A stretch of DNA of 64,000 nucleotides from contig JAIXHJ010000018.1 of the NCBI GenBank assembly GCA_030145845.1, forward strand, positions 37,271 through 101,270, written 5' to 3'. Below, one piece after another: positions 44,845-53,292 of this stretch; position 1 is the stretch's first letter; every line of letters begins with the position of its first letter. Position numbers and translations under genes: made by a program. The stretch comes from Pseudomonadota bacterium. GTDB taxonomy: Bacteria > Pseudomonadota > Gammaproteobacteria > Pseudomonadales > Oceanobacteraceae. Below the pieces are notes generated by a model that was given only the letters and a program-made list of their open reading frames with translations, had not been told where the DNA came from and did not search any database.

Positions 44845-44875
44845 CCTGACCGGCCTGATTAATCAAGCCGGCAGG
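44845..44875. terminator. Hairpin between the unknown 92-residue gene and bcp
   Basis: CCTG-A-CCGGC pairs with GCCGG-CAGG (one bulged A) around the palindrome TGATTAATCA. It follows the minus-strand gene ending at 44887. Confidence 0.55.
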
Positions 44876-44886
44876 CTGTCAGGGAA

Positions 44887-45165
44887 TCAGCAGTTGATGC
44901 TGCGCTCTGAGAGGAATTTGGTCAGGGTTTCTTTGGCTTTATTGCCGGCCGGACTGTTCCGGAACAGGAACTCGTGGGTCTGATTGTCGAGTACCAGCAG
45001 AACATCGGCGCAGAAATCACCTTCGTGTTCCGGCCGCACTTCACGCATACGGGCCTCGGCCAGACGTTCCAGATTGATATAAAAGTCGCCCGGAATTTCT
45101 TCCAGATGATCGCGGGCCTTCATGCGCACCATTGCTACGTTCGGAGTAATACAGATAAAAGCCAT
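44887..45165 (-). CDS. Unknown 92-residue cytoplasmic protein
   Basis: No family recognised. A soluble, mildly acidic protein with a mixed alpha/beta look (MVRMKARDHLEEIPGDFYIN, VLLVLDNQTHEFLF) and a Cys at the last residue. GGGAGA about eight bases before the ATG supports the start. It stands alone between bcp and the nrd operon. Confidence 0.7.
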   Translation of the reverse strand: MAFICITPNVAMVRMKARDHLEEIPGDFYINLERLAEARMREVRPEHEGDFCADVLLVLDNQTHEFLFRNSPAGNKAKETLTKFLSERSINC

Positions 45166-45315
45166 GGTCGGGGTCTCCCTTACTTGCCGTTATTGTCATT
45201 GTCATGGAGGTCAGAGTGGACGCTGCAGCACTCTGAATCAGCATCAATATAAAGTAACCGTTACAGTATGAAATTGATATATGGCAGTAATAAGAAGGTC
45301 AGGAAGGGAGGCTGC

Positions 45316-45330
45316 CCCGCCACTGGCGGG
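45316..45330. terminator. Hairpin at the end of the nrd operon
   Basis: CCCGCC/GGCGGG with a three-base loop, 10 bases beyond the ferredoxin stop on the minus strand. No U run. Confidence 0.5.
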
Positions 45331-45339
45331 ACGGAGTGA

Positions 45340-45813
45340 TCAGAGTTTGATCTTGATATCAGACTTCGGAATACAGCAGCAGGGCAGGATTTCGTCGTCG
45401 TTCAGCCAGGCCATGGGTTCTTCATGGTAATGCACGCTGCCCTCCAGCAGTTGCGCCCGGCAGCTGCCGCAGTAGCCTTCCCGGCACTGGTAATGGACTT
45501 CGATATTCTGGGCTTCCAGCGACTCCAGCAGGGTGGCGGCATTCTGAAAGGCTACCTGACGGCCATCGTGCAGGGTGACGCCGAAGACCGGGCGGGGCAT
45601 CCCTTCAAATTCTATCTGCGGGGTAGCTTCCGGTTGTTCCGGATTCTGTTCAGGCAGGAAAAATTCTGTCTGCCGCGGCGCTTCGCCGGCGCGTTCTGAA
45701 CCGTCGGGAATAACGGGTTCCAGCTCGAACGGCTGTTCCCCCGCATCCCCGGTCAGCTCAAAACCGTCAGCGGTCTGGCTGTCGTCATCCTGTTTCTTCA
45801 GTAAGGCGGACAT
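45340..45813 (-). CDS. 2Fe-2S ferredoxin (YfaE-like) with N-terminal extension
   Basis: Plant-type ferredoxin that in E. coli (YfaE) restores the diferric-tyrosyl cofactor of NrdB. Cluster ligands are in CREGYCGSC and a later Cys in the CCC near the C-terminus. The ferredoxin domain covers about residues 72-157; the first 71 are an acidic, Gln/Pro/Glu-rich extension absent from the 84-residue E. coli protein. The long form is real: its ATG overlaps the nrdB stop (TGATG). Confidence 0.9.
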   Translation of the reverse strand: MSALLKKQDDDSQTADGFELTGDAGEQPFELEPVIPDGSERAGEAPRQTEFFLPEQNPEQPEATPQIEFEGMPRPVFGVTLHDGRQVAFQNAATLLESLEAQNIEVHYQCREGYCGSCRAQLLEGSVHYHEEPMAWLNDDEILPCCCIPKSDIKIKL

Positions 45814-46946
45814 CAGAGGTCGAAATCACCCAGGTCAGCGGTATCGATTTCACTGTCGATGGCGCCGACCAGGTAGGAGCTGATTTCGGCTTCCTGTGGC
45901 GCAACCTGCACGTTATCGCTGTTCAGCCAGGCATTGATCCATGGCAGCGGGTTGTTTTTGATGGTGGGGAAGATCTGTTCAAAGCCCAGCGCAGCAATAC
46001 GCTGGTTAGTAATGTACTCAACGTACTGACACAGGATGTCTTTGTTCAGGCCGATCATGGAGCCATCTTTAAACAGATACTCAGCCCAGTCTTTTTCCTG
46101 TTGTGCGGCTTCGGCAAAAATACGTACCACATCGTCACGGCATTCTTCGGCAATATCGGCAAATTCCGCATCATCCTTACCGCGCGCCATAATCTGCAGC
46201 ATATGCTGGGTGCCGGTCAGGTGCAGGGCTTCATCGCGGGCGATCAGTTTGATGATCTTGGCGTTGCCTTCCATTTTTGCACGTTCGGCAAAGGCAAAGG
46301 AGCAGGCGAAGCTGACATAGAAACGGATTGCTTCCAGCACATTAACGGAAACCATGGTGAGGTACAGACGACGTTTCAGTTCGCGCATGGTGACTTCAAC
46401 CGTTTCGCCATTCACCTTGTGGGTACCTTCACCCAGCTGCTGGTAGTAGTTGCTCAGCTCAATAAACTTGTCGTAATACTGGGTGACAGAAATCGCACGG
46501 CGGACGATGTATTCATTTTTGGTGATGTCATCAAAAATTTCCGCCGGGTTCGGCACAATATTACGCACAATGTGTGTGTAAGAACGGCTGTGGATGGTTT
46601 CACTGAAGGACCAGGTTTCAATCCAGGTTTCCAGCTCCGGCAGGGATACCACCGGCAGGAAAGCAATATTGGGTGAACGGCCCTGAACGGAATCCAGCAG
46701 CGTCTGATATTTCAGATTGCTGACGAAAATATGCTTTTCGTGTTCCGGCAGATCGATAAAGTCTTTGCGGTCGTTAGCCAGATCAACTTCTTCCGGACGC
46801 CAGAAGAACGACAGCTGCTTTTCAATCAGGTTTTCAAAAATTTTGTGCTTCTGAATATCGTAACGGGCAACGTTAACGTGCTCACCGAAGAACATCGGCT
46901 GTTGGAAAGTGTCGAATTCGTTACGGTTAAAAGTGGTATAGGCCAT
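45813..46946 (-). CDS. nrdB: Class Ia ribonucleotide reductase beta subunit NrdB
   Basis: Carries the diiron-tyrosyl radical cofactor for dNTP synthesis. 377 residues. The radical Tyr is Tyr123 in HSRSYTHI; iron ligands lie in [31 protein letters not shown] and the later EALHLTG helix. C-terminus acidic, as needed to dock on NrdA. Middle gene of nrdA-nrdB-ferredoxin. Confidence 0.97.
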   Translation of the reverse strand: MAYTTFNRNEFDTFQQPMFFGEHVNVARYDIQKHKIFENLIEKQLSFFWRPEEVDLANDRKDFIDLPEHEKHIFVSNLKYQTLLDSVQGRSPNIAFLPVVSLPELETWIETWSFSETIHSRSYTHIVRNIVPNPAEIFDDITKNEYIVRRAISVTQYYDKFIELSNYYQQLGEGTHKVNGETVEVTMRELKRRLYLTMVSVNVLEAIRFYVSFACSFAFAERAKMEGNAKIIKLIARDEALHLTGTQHMLQIMARGKDDAEFADIAEECRDDVVRIFAEAAQQEKDWAEYLFKDGSMIGLNKDILCQYVEYITNQRIAALGFEQIFPTIKNNPLPWINAWLNSDNVQVAPQEAEISSYLVGAIDSEIDTADLGDFDL

Positions 46947-46996
46947 ACAGGTACTGTCTCAGAGCAGTGCCCGGAGGGGCACTGCATTCAGGTTAT

Positions 46997-49279
46997 TTAA
47001 ATCTTACAGGCGCCGCCCGCACAATCGTCCTCTTCCTCTTTACGGACGTCTCTCTGCGGATCTTCCATACCATCGCGGGTATTGTGGTAATACAGGGTTT
47101 TCACCCCGTTTTTGTAGGCGGTCAGCAGGTCTTTCAGCAGCTGCTGCATCGGTACCTTGTTGCCGGCAAAGCGGGACGGATCATAGTTGGTGTTGGCGGA
47201 GATCGCCTGATCAACAAATTTCTGCATGATGCCGACCAGCTGCAGGTAGCCGTTGTTATTCGGAATCTGCCACAGCAGTTCATACTGGTTTTTCAGGTGT
47301 TCAAAATCAGGCACTACCTGCTTCAGAATACCGTCCTTGCTCTGCTTGATGCTGATGTAACCCCGTGGCGGCTCAATGCCGTTGGTGGCATTGGAAATCT
47401 GCGAGGAAGTTTCTGACGGCATCAGGGCAGACAGGGTGGAGTTGCGCAGGCCGTACTTGACGATGTCCTGACGCAGGCCTTCCCAGTCAAGATGCAGAGG
47501 CTCGTCACAGAACTTATCCACTTCTTTTTTGTAGGTGTCAATCGGCAGCAGGCCTTCAGAGTAAGTGGTATCTGAGAAGGCTTCACAGGCTCCCTGTTCT
47601 TTGGCCAGCTCGTTGGAAGCCTTGAGCAGATAATACTGCATGGCTTCAAAGGTGCGGTGGGTCAGGCCGTTGGCGCTGCCATCGGAATATTTCACCCCGT
47701 TTTTCGCCAGGTAGTAGGCGTAGTTGATCACACCAACACCCAGGGTACGGCGTTTCAGGCTGGCTTTTTCGGCTGCCGGTACCGGGTAATCCTGATAGGT
47801 CAGCAGGCTGTCCAGGGCACGTACAATAAGTTCTGCCTGTTCAGCGAAGTCATCCAGTTTTTCAATCTTACCCAGGTTGAATGCCGCCAGTGTACAAAGG
47901 GCGATTTCGCCTTCGTCATCATTGACGTCATGCAGGGGTTTGGTCGGCAACGCGATTTCCAGACACAGGTTGGACTGGCGAACCGGTGCTTTGTGCGCAT
48001 CGAACGGACTGTGGGTATTACAGTGATCCACGTTCTGGATGTAGATACGACCGGTGCTGGCGCGTTCCTGCATCATCATGGAGAACAGATCGACGGCTTT
48101 CAGGGTCTTCTTGCGGATGCCGTCCTGCTGTTCGTATTTTACGTACAGCGCTTCAAATTTATCCTGATCTTCAAAGAAAGCGTCATACAGGCCCGGTACA
48201 TCGGATGGCGAGAACAGGGTGATGGTGCCGTTTTTGATCAGGCGTTCGTACATCAGCTTGTTGATCTGTACACCGTAATCCAGATGGCGGACACGGTTTT
48301 CTTCCACACCCCGGTTGTTCTTCAGCACCAGCAGGTTTTCCACTTCATAGTGCCAGATCGGGTAGAACAGGGTAGCGGCGCCACCACGTACACCGCCCTG
48401 CGAACAGGACTTAACGGCGGTCTGGAAATGTTTGTAGAAGGGAATACAGCCGGTGTGGAAGGCTTCACCGCCGCGGATCGGGCTGCCCAGTGCGCGGATA
48501 CGGCCACCATTGATGCCGATACCGGCACGCTGGGAGACATATTTCACAATGGCGCTGGCGGTGGCGTTGATGGAATCCAGGCTGTCGCCGGCTTCAATCA
48601 GCACACAGGAGCTGAACTGACGGGTCGGGGTACGGACCCCGGCCATGATCGGCGTCGGCAGAGACAGTTTGAAAGTGGAAACCGCATCGTAGAAACGACG
48701 GATAAAGTCCAGACGGCGTTCTTTGTCATAGTTGGCAAACAGACAGGCAGCAATCAGCACATACAGAAACTGAGCGCTTTCAAATACTTCGCCGGATACC
48801 CGGTTCTGTACCAGATATTTACCTTCCAGCTGTTTAACCGCCGCGTAGCTGAAGTTCAGGTCACGGCTGTGGTCGATGAAGTCATCCATCAGCGCAAATT
48901 CTTCCGCGGTGTAGTCTTCCAGCAGGTGGCGGTCATAACGGTCGGCAGCGACCATTTTTTTCACCTGATCGTACAGGGCCGGTGGTTCAAACTGACCATA
49001 GGCTTTCTTGCGCAGGTGGAAGATATTCAGACGGGCCGCCAGATACTGGTAGTCCGGGGTTTCTTCTGAAATCAGATCGGCAGCGGCTTTGATCAGGGTC
49101 TCGTGAATTTCGGACGTCTGAATGCCGTCAAAAAACTGCAGATGGGCCTTAAGTTCCACTTCTGATACAGAGACATTATCGAGACCGTCAGCGGCCCAGG
49201 TAACAACTTTGTGAATCTTATCCAGATTAAGGGATTCCTGAGTGCCGTCACGTTTGGTGACTTTTAGCTCACTGTTCAT
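46997..49279 (-). CDS. nrdA: Class Ia ribonucleotide reductase alpha subunit NrdA
   Basis: Catalytic subunit reducing ribonucleoside diphosphates. The ATG at 49279 (MNSELKVTKRDG) matches E. coli NrdA and gives 760 residues; an upstream in-frame TTG at 49300 is less likely. N-terminal ATP cone present. Redox Cys in FSSCVLIEAGDSLDS and ALCTLAAFNL, the radical Cys in SNLCLEI, and the C-terminal pair in DDCAGGACKI. Promoter with NrdR boxes and a DnaA box upstream. Confidence 0.97.
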   Translation of the reverse strand: MNSELKVTKRDGTQESLNLDKIHKVVTWAADGLDNVSVSEVELKAHLQFFDGIQTSEIHETLIKAAADLISEETPDYQYLAARLNIFHLRKKAYGQFEPPALYDQVKKMVAADRYDRHLLEDYTAEEFALMDDFIDHSRDLNFSYAAVKQLEGKYLVQNRVSGEVFESAQFLYVLIAACLFANYDKERRLDFIRRFYDAVSTFKLSLPTPIMAGVRTPTRQFSSCVLIEAGDSLDSINATASAIVKYVSQRAGIGINGGRIRALGSPIRGGEAFHTGCIPFYKHFQTAVKSCSQGGVRGGAATLFYPIWHYEVENLLVLKNNRGVEENRVRHLDYGVQINKLMYERLIKNGTITLFSPSDVPGLYDAFFEDQDKFEALYVKYEQQDGIRKKTLKAVDLFSMMMQERASTGRIYIQNVDHCNTHSPFDAHKAPVRQSNLCLEIALPTKPLHDVNDDEGEIALCTLAAFNLGKIEKLDDFAEQAELIVRALDSLLTYQDYPVPAAEKASLKRRTLGVGVINYAYYLAKNGVKYSDGSANGLTHRTFEAMQYYLLKASNELAKEQGACEAFSDTTYSEGLLPIDTYKKEVDKFCDEPLHLDWEGLRQDIVKYGLRNSTLSALMPSETSSQISNATNGIEPPRGYISIKQSKDGILKQVVPDFEHLKNQYELLWQIPNNNGYLQLVGIMQKFVDQAISANTNYDPSRFAGNKVPMQQLLKDLLTAYKNGVKTLYYHNTRDGMEDPQRDVRKEEEDDCAGGACKI

Positions 49280-49415
49280 GATCTCTGTGCCTGTATTCAA
49301 GGGAAACTACTCCATCTGTCCCTGATGTCTTGGGAGTCCGTAAAGTGCTTGACGACCACCGGGAAAATCTGTAGCGGCCGATGTAAGTAACTGAGTTACC
49401 AACATATTTAGTGGG

Positions 49416-49431
49416 ACACAAGATAATGCGG
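49416..49431 (-). promoter_or_regulatory. NrdR box 1
   Basis: ACACAAGATAATGCGG matches the 16-base NrdR consensus (core CWATATATWG) at 8 of 10 core positions and covers the -10 of the nrdA promoter. Its centre is 33 bases from box 2, close to the three-turn spacing usual for paired NrdR boxes. A weaker third match (core 7 of 10) is at 49399-49414. Confidence 0.7.
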
Positions 49432-49448
49432 TACCCATGTTAATTCAA
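49420..49448 (-). promoter_or_regulatory. Sigma-70 promoter of nrdA
   Basis: On the minus strand TTGAAT (49443-49448) and TATCTT (49420-49425) are 17 bases apart. The -10 lies inside NrdR box 1 and the -35 abuts box 2, the arrangement expected for repression by NrdR. Confidence 0.7.
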
Positions 49449-49464
49449 CCCCAAGATATAGTGG
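49449..49464 (-). promoter_or_regulatory. NrdR box 2
   Basis: CCCCAAGATATAGTGG matches the NrdR core at 9 of 10 positions and abuts the -35 of the nrdA promoter. Confidence 0.8.
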
Positions 49465-49480
49465 GGAATAGGCTTTTGCA

Positions 49481-49489
49481 TGTGGATAA
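49481..49489 (-). promoter_or_regulatory. DnaA box upstream of nrdA
   Basis: TTATCCACA on the minus strand is a perfect DnaA box, 33 bases upstream of the -35. The E. coli nrdAB promoter is also controlled by DnaA boxes, so reductase synthesis is probably tied to replication initiation here too. Confidence 0.75.
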
Positions 49490-49670
49490 GTTGTGCGTAT
49501 TGGGTGGAAAGAATGTGTCTCATTTTTCCTGCTTCTGCAGGTCATTGATTCTTACCAAAAAAAGACCGGATTGGTTACTATGCAACAAAGCGTAACAGCG
49601 TCTAAAGTTAATGGCAGATGCAGGCAGTAACCCTGCCATGCGATAACCTTTGAGAGAATGGTAAGGAACC

Positions 49671-50411
49671 ATGCTGAAGCACGAAAGTGGCCAAACCCCT
49701 GAAGAAAACTGGCGGATTCTGATCGTCGAGGATGATGAGCGCCTGGCAACCCTGACCAAGGACTATCTCGAAAGTAATGGTCTGAAAGTCTCCGTTGAAG
49801 GTGACGGCAGCCGGGCGATTGAACGCATCAAAACCGAACAGCCCGATCTGGTGGTTCTGGATCTGATGCTTCCCGGCGAGGATGGCCTGGCGGTGTGCCG
49901 GATTGTCCGTCCTTACTATAAAGGTCCGATTCTGATGCTGACCGCCCGCACCGAAGATCTTGATCAGGTGCTGGGTCTGGAAATGGGCGCAGATGACTAT
50001 GTGGCCAAACCGGTACGCCCGCGGGTGCTGCTGGCGCGGATCCGCGCTCTGCTGCGGCGGGTGAAAGAAGCACCGGAGGAGCAGGAAGCCGAAAGCACGT
50101 CGGAGAACCGGCTGACCTTCGGCAATCTGGTGGTCGACAGTGCGATGCGCGAAGCCTGGCTGGATGGCAGGAGCATCGATCTGACCAGTGCTGAGTTTGA
50201 TCTGCTGTGGCTGCTGAGCAGCAGTGCCGGCCGTGTGCTGACCCGGGAAGAGATTTTCCATCAGCTGCGTGGTATCGAATATGACGGACAGGACCGTTCC
50301 ATTGATGTACGGGTATCGCGTATCCGGCCTAAGGTCGGCGACGATCCGATGAACCCGAAACGCATCAAAACCGTCCGCAGTAAAGGTTATCTGTTCGTCA
50401 AGGAAATCTGA
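49671..50411 (+). CDS. OmpR-family response regulator, RstA-like
   Basis: 246 residues: receiver (Asp64 in VVLDLMLPGEDG, Lys in AKPVRP) and winged-helix DNA-binding domain (about 140-245; LTSAEFDLLWLLSSSAGRVL, RSIDVRVSRIRPKVGDD). The ending RVSRIRPKVGD resembles RstA. The ATG follows TAAGGAACC. Paired with the kinase that follows. The stimulus is unknown. Confidence 0.92.
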   Translation: MLKHESGQTPEENWRILIVEDDERLATLTKDYLESNGLKVSVEGDGSRAIERIKTEQPDLVVLDLMLPGEDGLAVCRIVRPYYKGPILMLTARTEDLDQVLGLEMGADDYVAKPVRPRVLLARIRALLRRVKEAPEEQEAESTSENRLTFGNLVVDSAMREAWLDGRSIDLTSAEFDLLWLLSSSAGRVLTREEIFHQLRGIEYDGQDRSIDVRVSRIRPKVGDDPMNPKRIKTVRSKGYLFVKEI

Positions 50412-50414
50412 GGC

Positions 50415-50429
50415 CGCCCGAAGCGGGCG
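50415..50429 (+). other. Intercistronic hairpin between regulator and kinase
   Basis: CGCCCG/CGGGCG with a three-base loop, between the regulator stop and the ribosome site of the kinase. It may lower kinase translation. Confidence 0.5.
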
Positions 50430-50450
50430 TCCTGAGCAGGAGACAGAGCC

Positions 50451-52010
50451 ATTTTTATCCGCGTTTACTCCGGTCTGCTGGCCGCTCTGCTGATGGTGGG
50501 AGTCATCAGCATTGCGGCACTGCAGCTGGTGAATTTTGTCCGCACTGCCCAGTTCAATGAAGACATGGTCAATGGCAGTCTGTGGCTGATGTCCCAGCGC
50601 CTGCAGCAGGATCCGGGAGCGCTGACGGAACTGGCGGCCCGCTTTGATGCGCAGATTACCGTGCTGCCGGAATCCGGTGCGCCGGATGATGAATACCTGC
50701 GTGACCGCCTGCGCCGCGGCCAGGTTCTGATCGATACCACCAACCAGGGCCGTACGGCCCGTCTGCTTTATCCCATGAATGACGCCGAGCTGCTGGAAGT
50801 ACAGGTGAATACCGTCACCGAGATCCAGGCCCAGGCTACGGCATATCTGTTACTGGAAGACTGGCAGCGTTCCGGCCAGCCGGTAGAAACCTTTATCCGC
50901 CGGGTACAGCCCCATTTCGGCTACCCATTGTCGGTGGTCGGGGTGGAAGACCTGCTGCTGTCCGATGCTGACTACGCCCGTATGCAATACGGCGATGTGC
51001 TGGCCCGGCTGTCGATTGAAGGTCGTCAGGCGGAAGCGCTGGCCAAGCTGCCGGGGCAGCCAAGAGCATTGCGGCTGGGGCCGATTGAAGCCTTCAATCC
51101 CTATTCCTGGCAGGCGATTACGGTGATTGCTGTGATTGGCTTTATGACACTGGGGCTGGGCGTTTACTGGGTGGTGAATTCTTTTCAGATCCGTCTGCGT
51201 AAACTGGAACAGGCGACCAGCCGGCTGGCACAGGGACACCTGAATGCGCGGGTGGCGATTTCCGGCGGCGATCCGGTGAGCCGGCTGGGGATGGCATTCA
51301 ACAAGATGGCGGAGCATATCCAGCGTCTGATATCGATTCAGCGTGAAATGGTGCGGGCTGTATCGCATGAGCTGCGCACTCCGGTGGCGCGGATCCGCTT
51401 CGGCATGCAGATTATTGAAGATGTGGCCGATGACCCGTTCGTCAGTAAGCAGCTCAGTGGCATGGATTCCGATATTCAGGAGCTGGATGAGCTGATCGAT
51501 GAAATTCTGACCTACGCACGTCTGGAAGAGGGGGGACCGCTGCTGGATTTCCAGCGCGCCAATGTGGCCGATATCGCCCTGCAGGTGGTGGAAGAGGCCC
51601 GGCCGCCGGCTCATGTGTCGGTGAGTTATGCCGGCGATAAGACCGACGATGTGGTGTTCGCTGAAGTTGAGCCCAGATATATCCATCGTGCGATTCAGAA
51701 TCTGGTGGGCAATGCCGGCCGTTATGCCACTTCCCGGGTCCGGGTCAGCTGCGCTGTGGGGGCGGATACCTGCCGTATCGATGTTGAGGATGATGGTCCG
51801 GGGATTCCGGAAGATGAATGGGACCGGGTCTTTACCGCCTTTGCCCGGCTGGACGACAGCCGTACCCGCAGTTCCGGCGGTTATGGGCTGGGTCTGTCGA
51901 TTGTCCGCCGCATTGCCTACTGGCATGGTGGCCGGGCGATGGTCGGCCGCAGCGATGATCTGGGCGGTGCGCGCTTTACGCTGATCTGGCCACGCCGGCA
52001 TCACGAATAA
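50451..52010 (+). CDS. Sensor histidine kinase, RstB-like, with probable AUU start
   Basis: 519 residues if it begins at ATT 50451. AGGAGA lies seven bases upstream, the frame is closed by a TGA at 50433, and no ATG, GTG or TTG occurs before the ATG at 50493, which has no ribosome site and would cut the first membrane helix. The frame from ATT reads IFIRVYSGLLAALLMVGVIS, a typical kinase start. Then a periplasmic domain (about 35-220), second membrane helix, HAMP, HisKA with His306 (VSHELRTPVARIR), and HATPase (NLVGNAGRYA, DDGPGI, YGLGLSIV). Confidence 0.9.
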   Translation: MFIRVYSGLLAALLMVGVISIAALQLVNFVRTAQFNEDMVNGSLWLMSQRLQQDPGALTELAARFDAQITVLPESGAPDDEYLRDRLRRGQVLIDTTNQGRTARLLYPMNDAELLEVQVNTVTEIQAQATAYLLLEDWQRSGQPVETFIRRVQPHFGYPLSVVGVEDLLLSDADYARMQYGDVLARLSIEGRQAEALAKLPGQPRALRLGPIEAFNPYSWQAITVIAVIGFMTLGLGVYWVVNSFQIRLRKLEQATSRLAQGHLNARVAISGGDPVSRLGMAFNKMAEHIQRLISIQREMVRAVSHELRTPVARIRFGMQIIEDVADDPFVSKQLSGMDSDIQELDELIDEILTYARLEEGGPLLDFQRANVADIALQVVEEARPPAHVSVSYAGDKTDDVVFAEVEPRYIHRAIQNLVGNAGRYATSRVRVSCAVGADTCRIDVEDDGPGIPEDEWDRVFTAFARLDDSRTRSSGGYGLGLSIVRRIAYWHGGRAMVGRSDDLGGARFTLIWPRRHHE

Positions 52011-52083
52011 GTGCCTCTCCCCACGGGAAACAAATATTCCTGTCGATACAAAAGGTTACAGAATGATACCGATGGGCAACAGA

Positions 52084-52116
52084 CGGGGTTTATGGCCAAC
52101 GGCATTATAAGCCCCG
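52084..52116 (+). other. Long stem-loop downstream of the kinase gene
   Basis: CGGGGTTTAT (52084-52093) pairs with ATAAGCCCCG (52107-52116, one G-U) around a 13-base loop. It lies in the 180-base gap before two terminator-like hairpins and could be part of a 3' UTR or a small RNA. Confidence 0.55.
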
Positions 52117-52145
52117 CGTATCCCTAGGAGACGTGGTGAGAATGT

Positions 52146-52166
52146 AGCGAAATTATTCGCTTTTTT
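52146..52166 (+). terminator. Rho-independent terminator of the kinase operon
   Basis: AGCGAA/TTCGCT with a four-base loop followed by six T. Confidence 0.85.
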
Positions 52167-52167
52167 C

Positions 52168-52194
52168 GGGGCTCATATTTCGGGCCCCTTTTTT
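52168..52194 (+). terminator. Second tandem terminator
   Basis: GGGGCT pairs with GGCCCC (one G-U) and is followed by TTTTTT, directly after the first terminator and abutting the stop of the convergent metR gene. Confidence 0.75.
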
Positions 52195-53122
52195 ATGCCT
52201 TCTGTTCCGTCACCGGCACAATGCCCGGCAGATTCCTGAAACAGGTATCCAGCGCCTGCTGGAAAAAATCCTGAATGTAAGCCGCATCCGCCTGATCCCT
52301 GCGTACGGCGGCATACAGTGTCGGCCATACTCCCTCTTTCCCTAATGGTCGTGCACTCAGCAGATTAGCTTCCAGATAGGGTTGCAGTGCCCAGTTCGGC
52401 AGGCAGGCGACGCCACGCCCGCTGGCAACCAGCTGCACCATCATCAGCGTCAGTTCTGTCTGGCGGGTGGCCTGGGGTTCAATGCCCTGAGGGGTCAGGA
52501 AGTGTTCGAAAATATCCAGCCGCCGGCGGTCGACCGGGTAATGAATCAGAGTCTGGTCCCGCAGGTCCGGCGGCATAATGGCATCCTGCTGCGTCAGCGG
52601 GTGCTGGTTGGCAAGCGCCAGCATCGACTGATAGCGGAACAATGGCTGATAGTAGATTTCTGCGTGTGCGGCCGGATCTGAGGTGACCACCAGATCAATA
52701 TCACCGCGGATCAGGGCCGGGATCGGTTCAAAATGAAAGCTGGTCGACAGGTCGATTTCCACTTCCGGCCAGTGGTCACGGAAGCTGTTAATGGCCGGCA
52801 TCAGCCAGTCAAAACAACTGTGGCATTCAATGACCATATGCAGGCGTCCGCTCTGACCACCGGCCATTTTCTGCAGGTTGCGTTCCGACTGCCGCATCCT
52901 TGGCAGTACTTCATCTGCCAGCTGCAGTAGTTCCAGGCCCGCGCGGGTAAACCTGAGCGGCTTGGTTTTGCGCAGGAACAGTGACACGCCGAGCCGTTCT
53001 TCCAGATCTTTCAGCTGGTGTGACAGCGCTGACTGGGTCAGGTGCATGCGCCGTGCCGCTTCAACCAGAGTGCCACCGTCGCGCAGGGCGGCCAGAGTAC
53101 GCAGATGTTTGATATCGAGCAT
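52193..53122 (-). CDS. metR: LysR-type methionine regulator MetR
   Basis: Activates methionine-pathway genes with homocysteine as coregulator. 309 residues; the winged helix (HLTQSALSHQLKDLEERLGVS, LFLRKTKPLRFTRAG) and effector domain (ECHSCFDWLMPAINSF, DLVVTSDP, HYPVDRRRLDIF) closely follow E. coli MetR. A perfect MetR box lies 12 bases upstream of the ATG. Confidence 0.93.
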   Translation of the reverse strand: MLDIKHLRTLAALRDGGTLVEAARRMHLTQSALSHQLKDLEERLGVSLFLRKTKPLRFTRAGLELLQLADEVLPRMRQSERNLQKMAGGQSGRLHMVIECHSCFDWLMPAINSFRDHWPEVEIDLSTSFHFEPIPALIRGDIDLVVTSDPAAHAEIYYQPLFRYQSMLALANQHPLTQQDAIMPPDLRDQTLIHYPVDRRRLDIFEHFLTPQGIEPQATRQTELTLMMVQLVASGRGVACLPNWALQPYLEANLLSARPLGKEGVWPTLYAAVRRDQADAAYIQDFFQQALDTCFRNLPGIVPVTEQKA

Positions 53123-53133
53123 GAATACCTTGT

Positions 53134-53146
53134 TGAAAATTATTCA
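53134..53146. promoter_or_regulatory. MetR box at the metR promoter
   Basis: TGAAAATTATTCA fits TGAA-N5-TTCA exactly. It lies between metR and glpK, 12 bases upstream of the metR ATG, and suggests autoregulation. Confidence 0.75.
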
Positions 53147-53292
53147 TGGAAGATCAGTAAACAATGTTAGCCGCTCATACGCCCGGCGGAAAGCACCGCT
53201 GCTTGTTTGTGGCCTGACATTCGCACCATCCGGGCGGTTCATCCACCGCAGAATCAGGGGTACACTCGGCAGAAAAACAACGAGGTCACTGC

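Larger units (their letters stand above)
49280..49670. other. Divergent control region between nrdA and the response regulator gene
   Basis: This 391-base gap has no gene. Its nrdA side carries a 134-base leader, a sigma-70 promoter, NrdR boxes and a DnaA box. GTAAC-TGA-GTTAC (49387-49399) forms a small palindrome in the nrdA leader. On the regulator side GTTAC (from about 49575) and GTAAC (to about 49594) form an inverted repeat that could be an operator for the OmpR-type regulator, and GGCAG/CTGCC (49623-49637) can fold as a hairpin. No convincing promoter for the regulator was found. Confidence 0.7.

Noticed and set aside
47657..49069. 470-codon open frame antisense to nrdA
   Set aside because: It lies wholly within nrdA, whose sequence and motifs are certain; the translation has no recognisable domain and the frame is open because of codon bias.
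50493..52010. ATG at 50493 as the kinase start
   Set aside because: No ribosome site, and it would begin in the middle of the first membrane helix.
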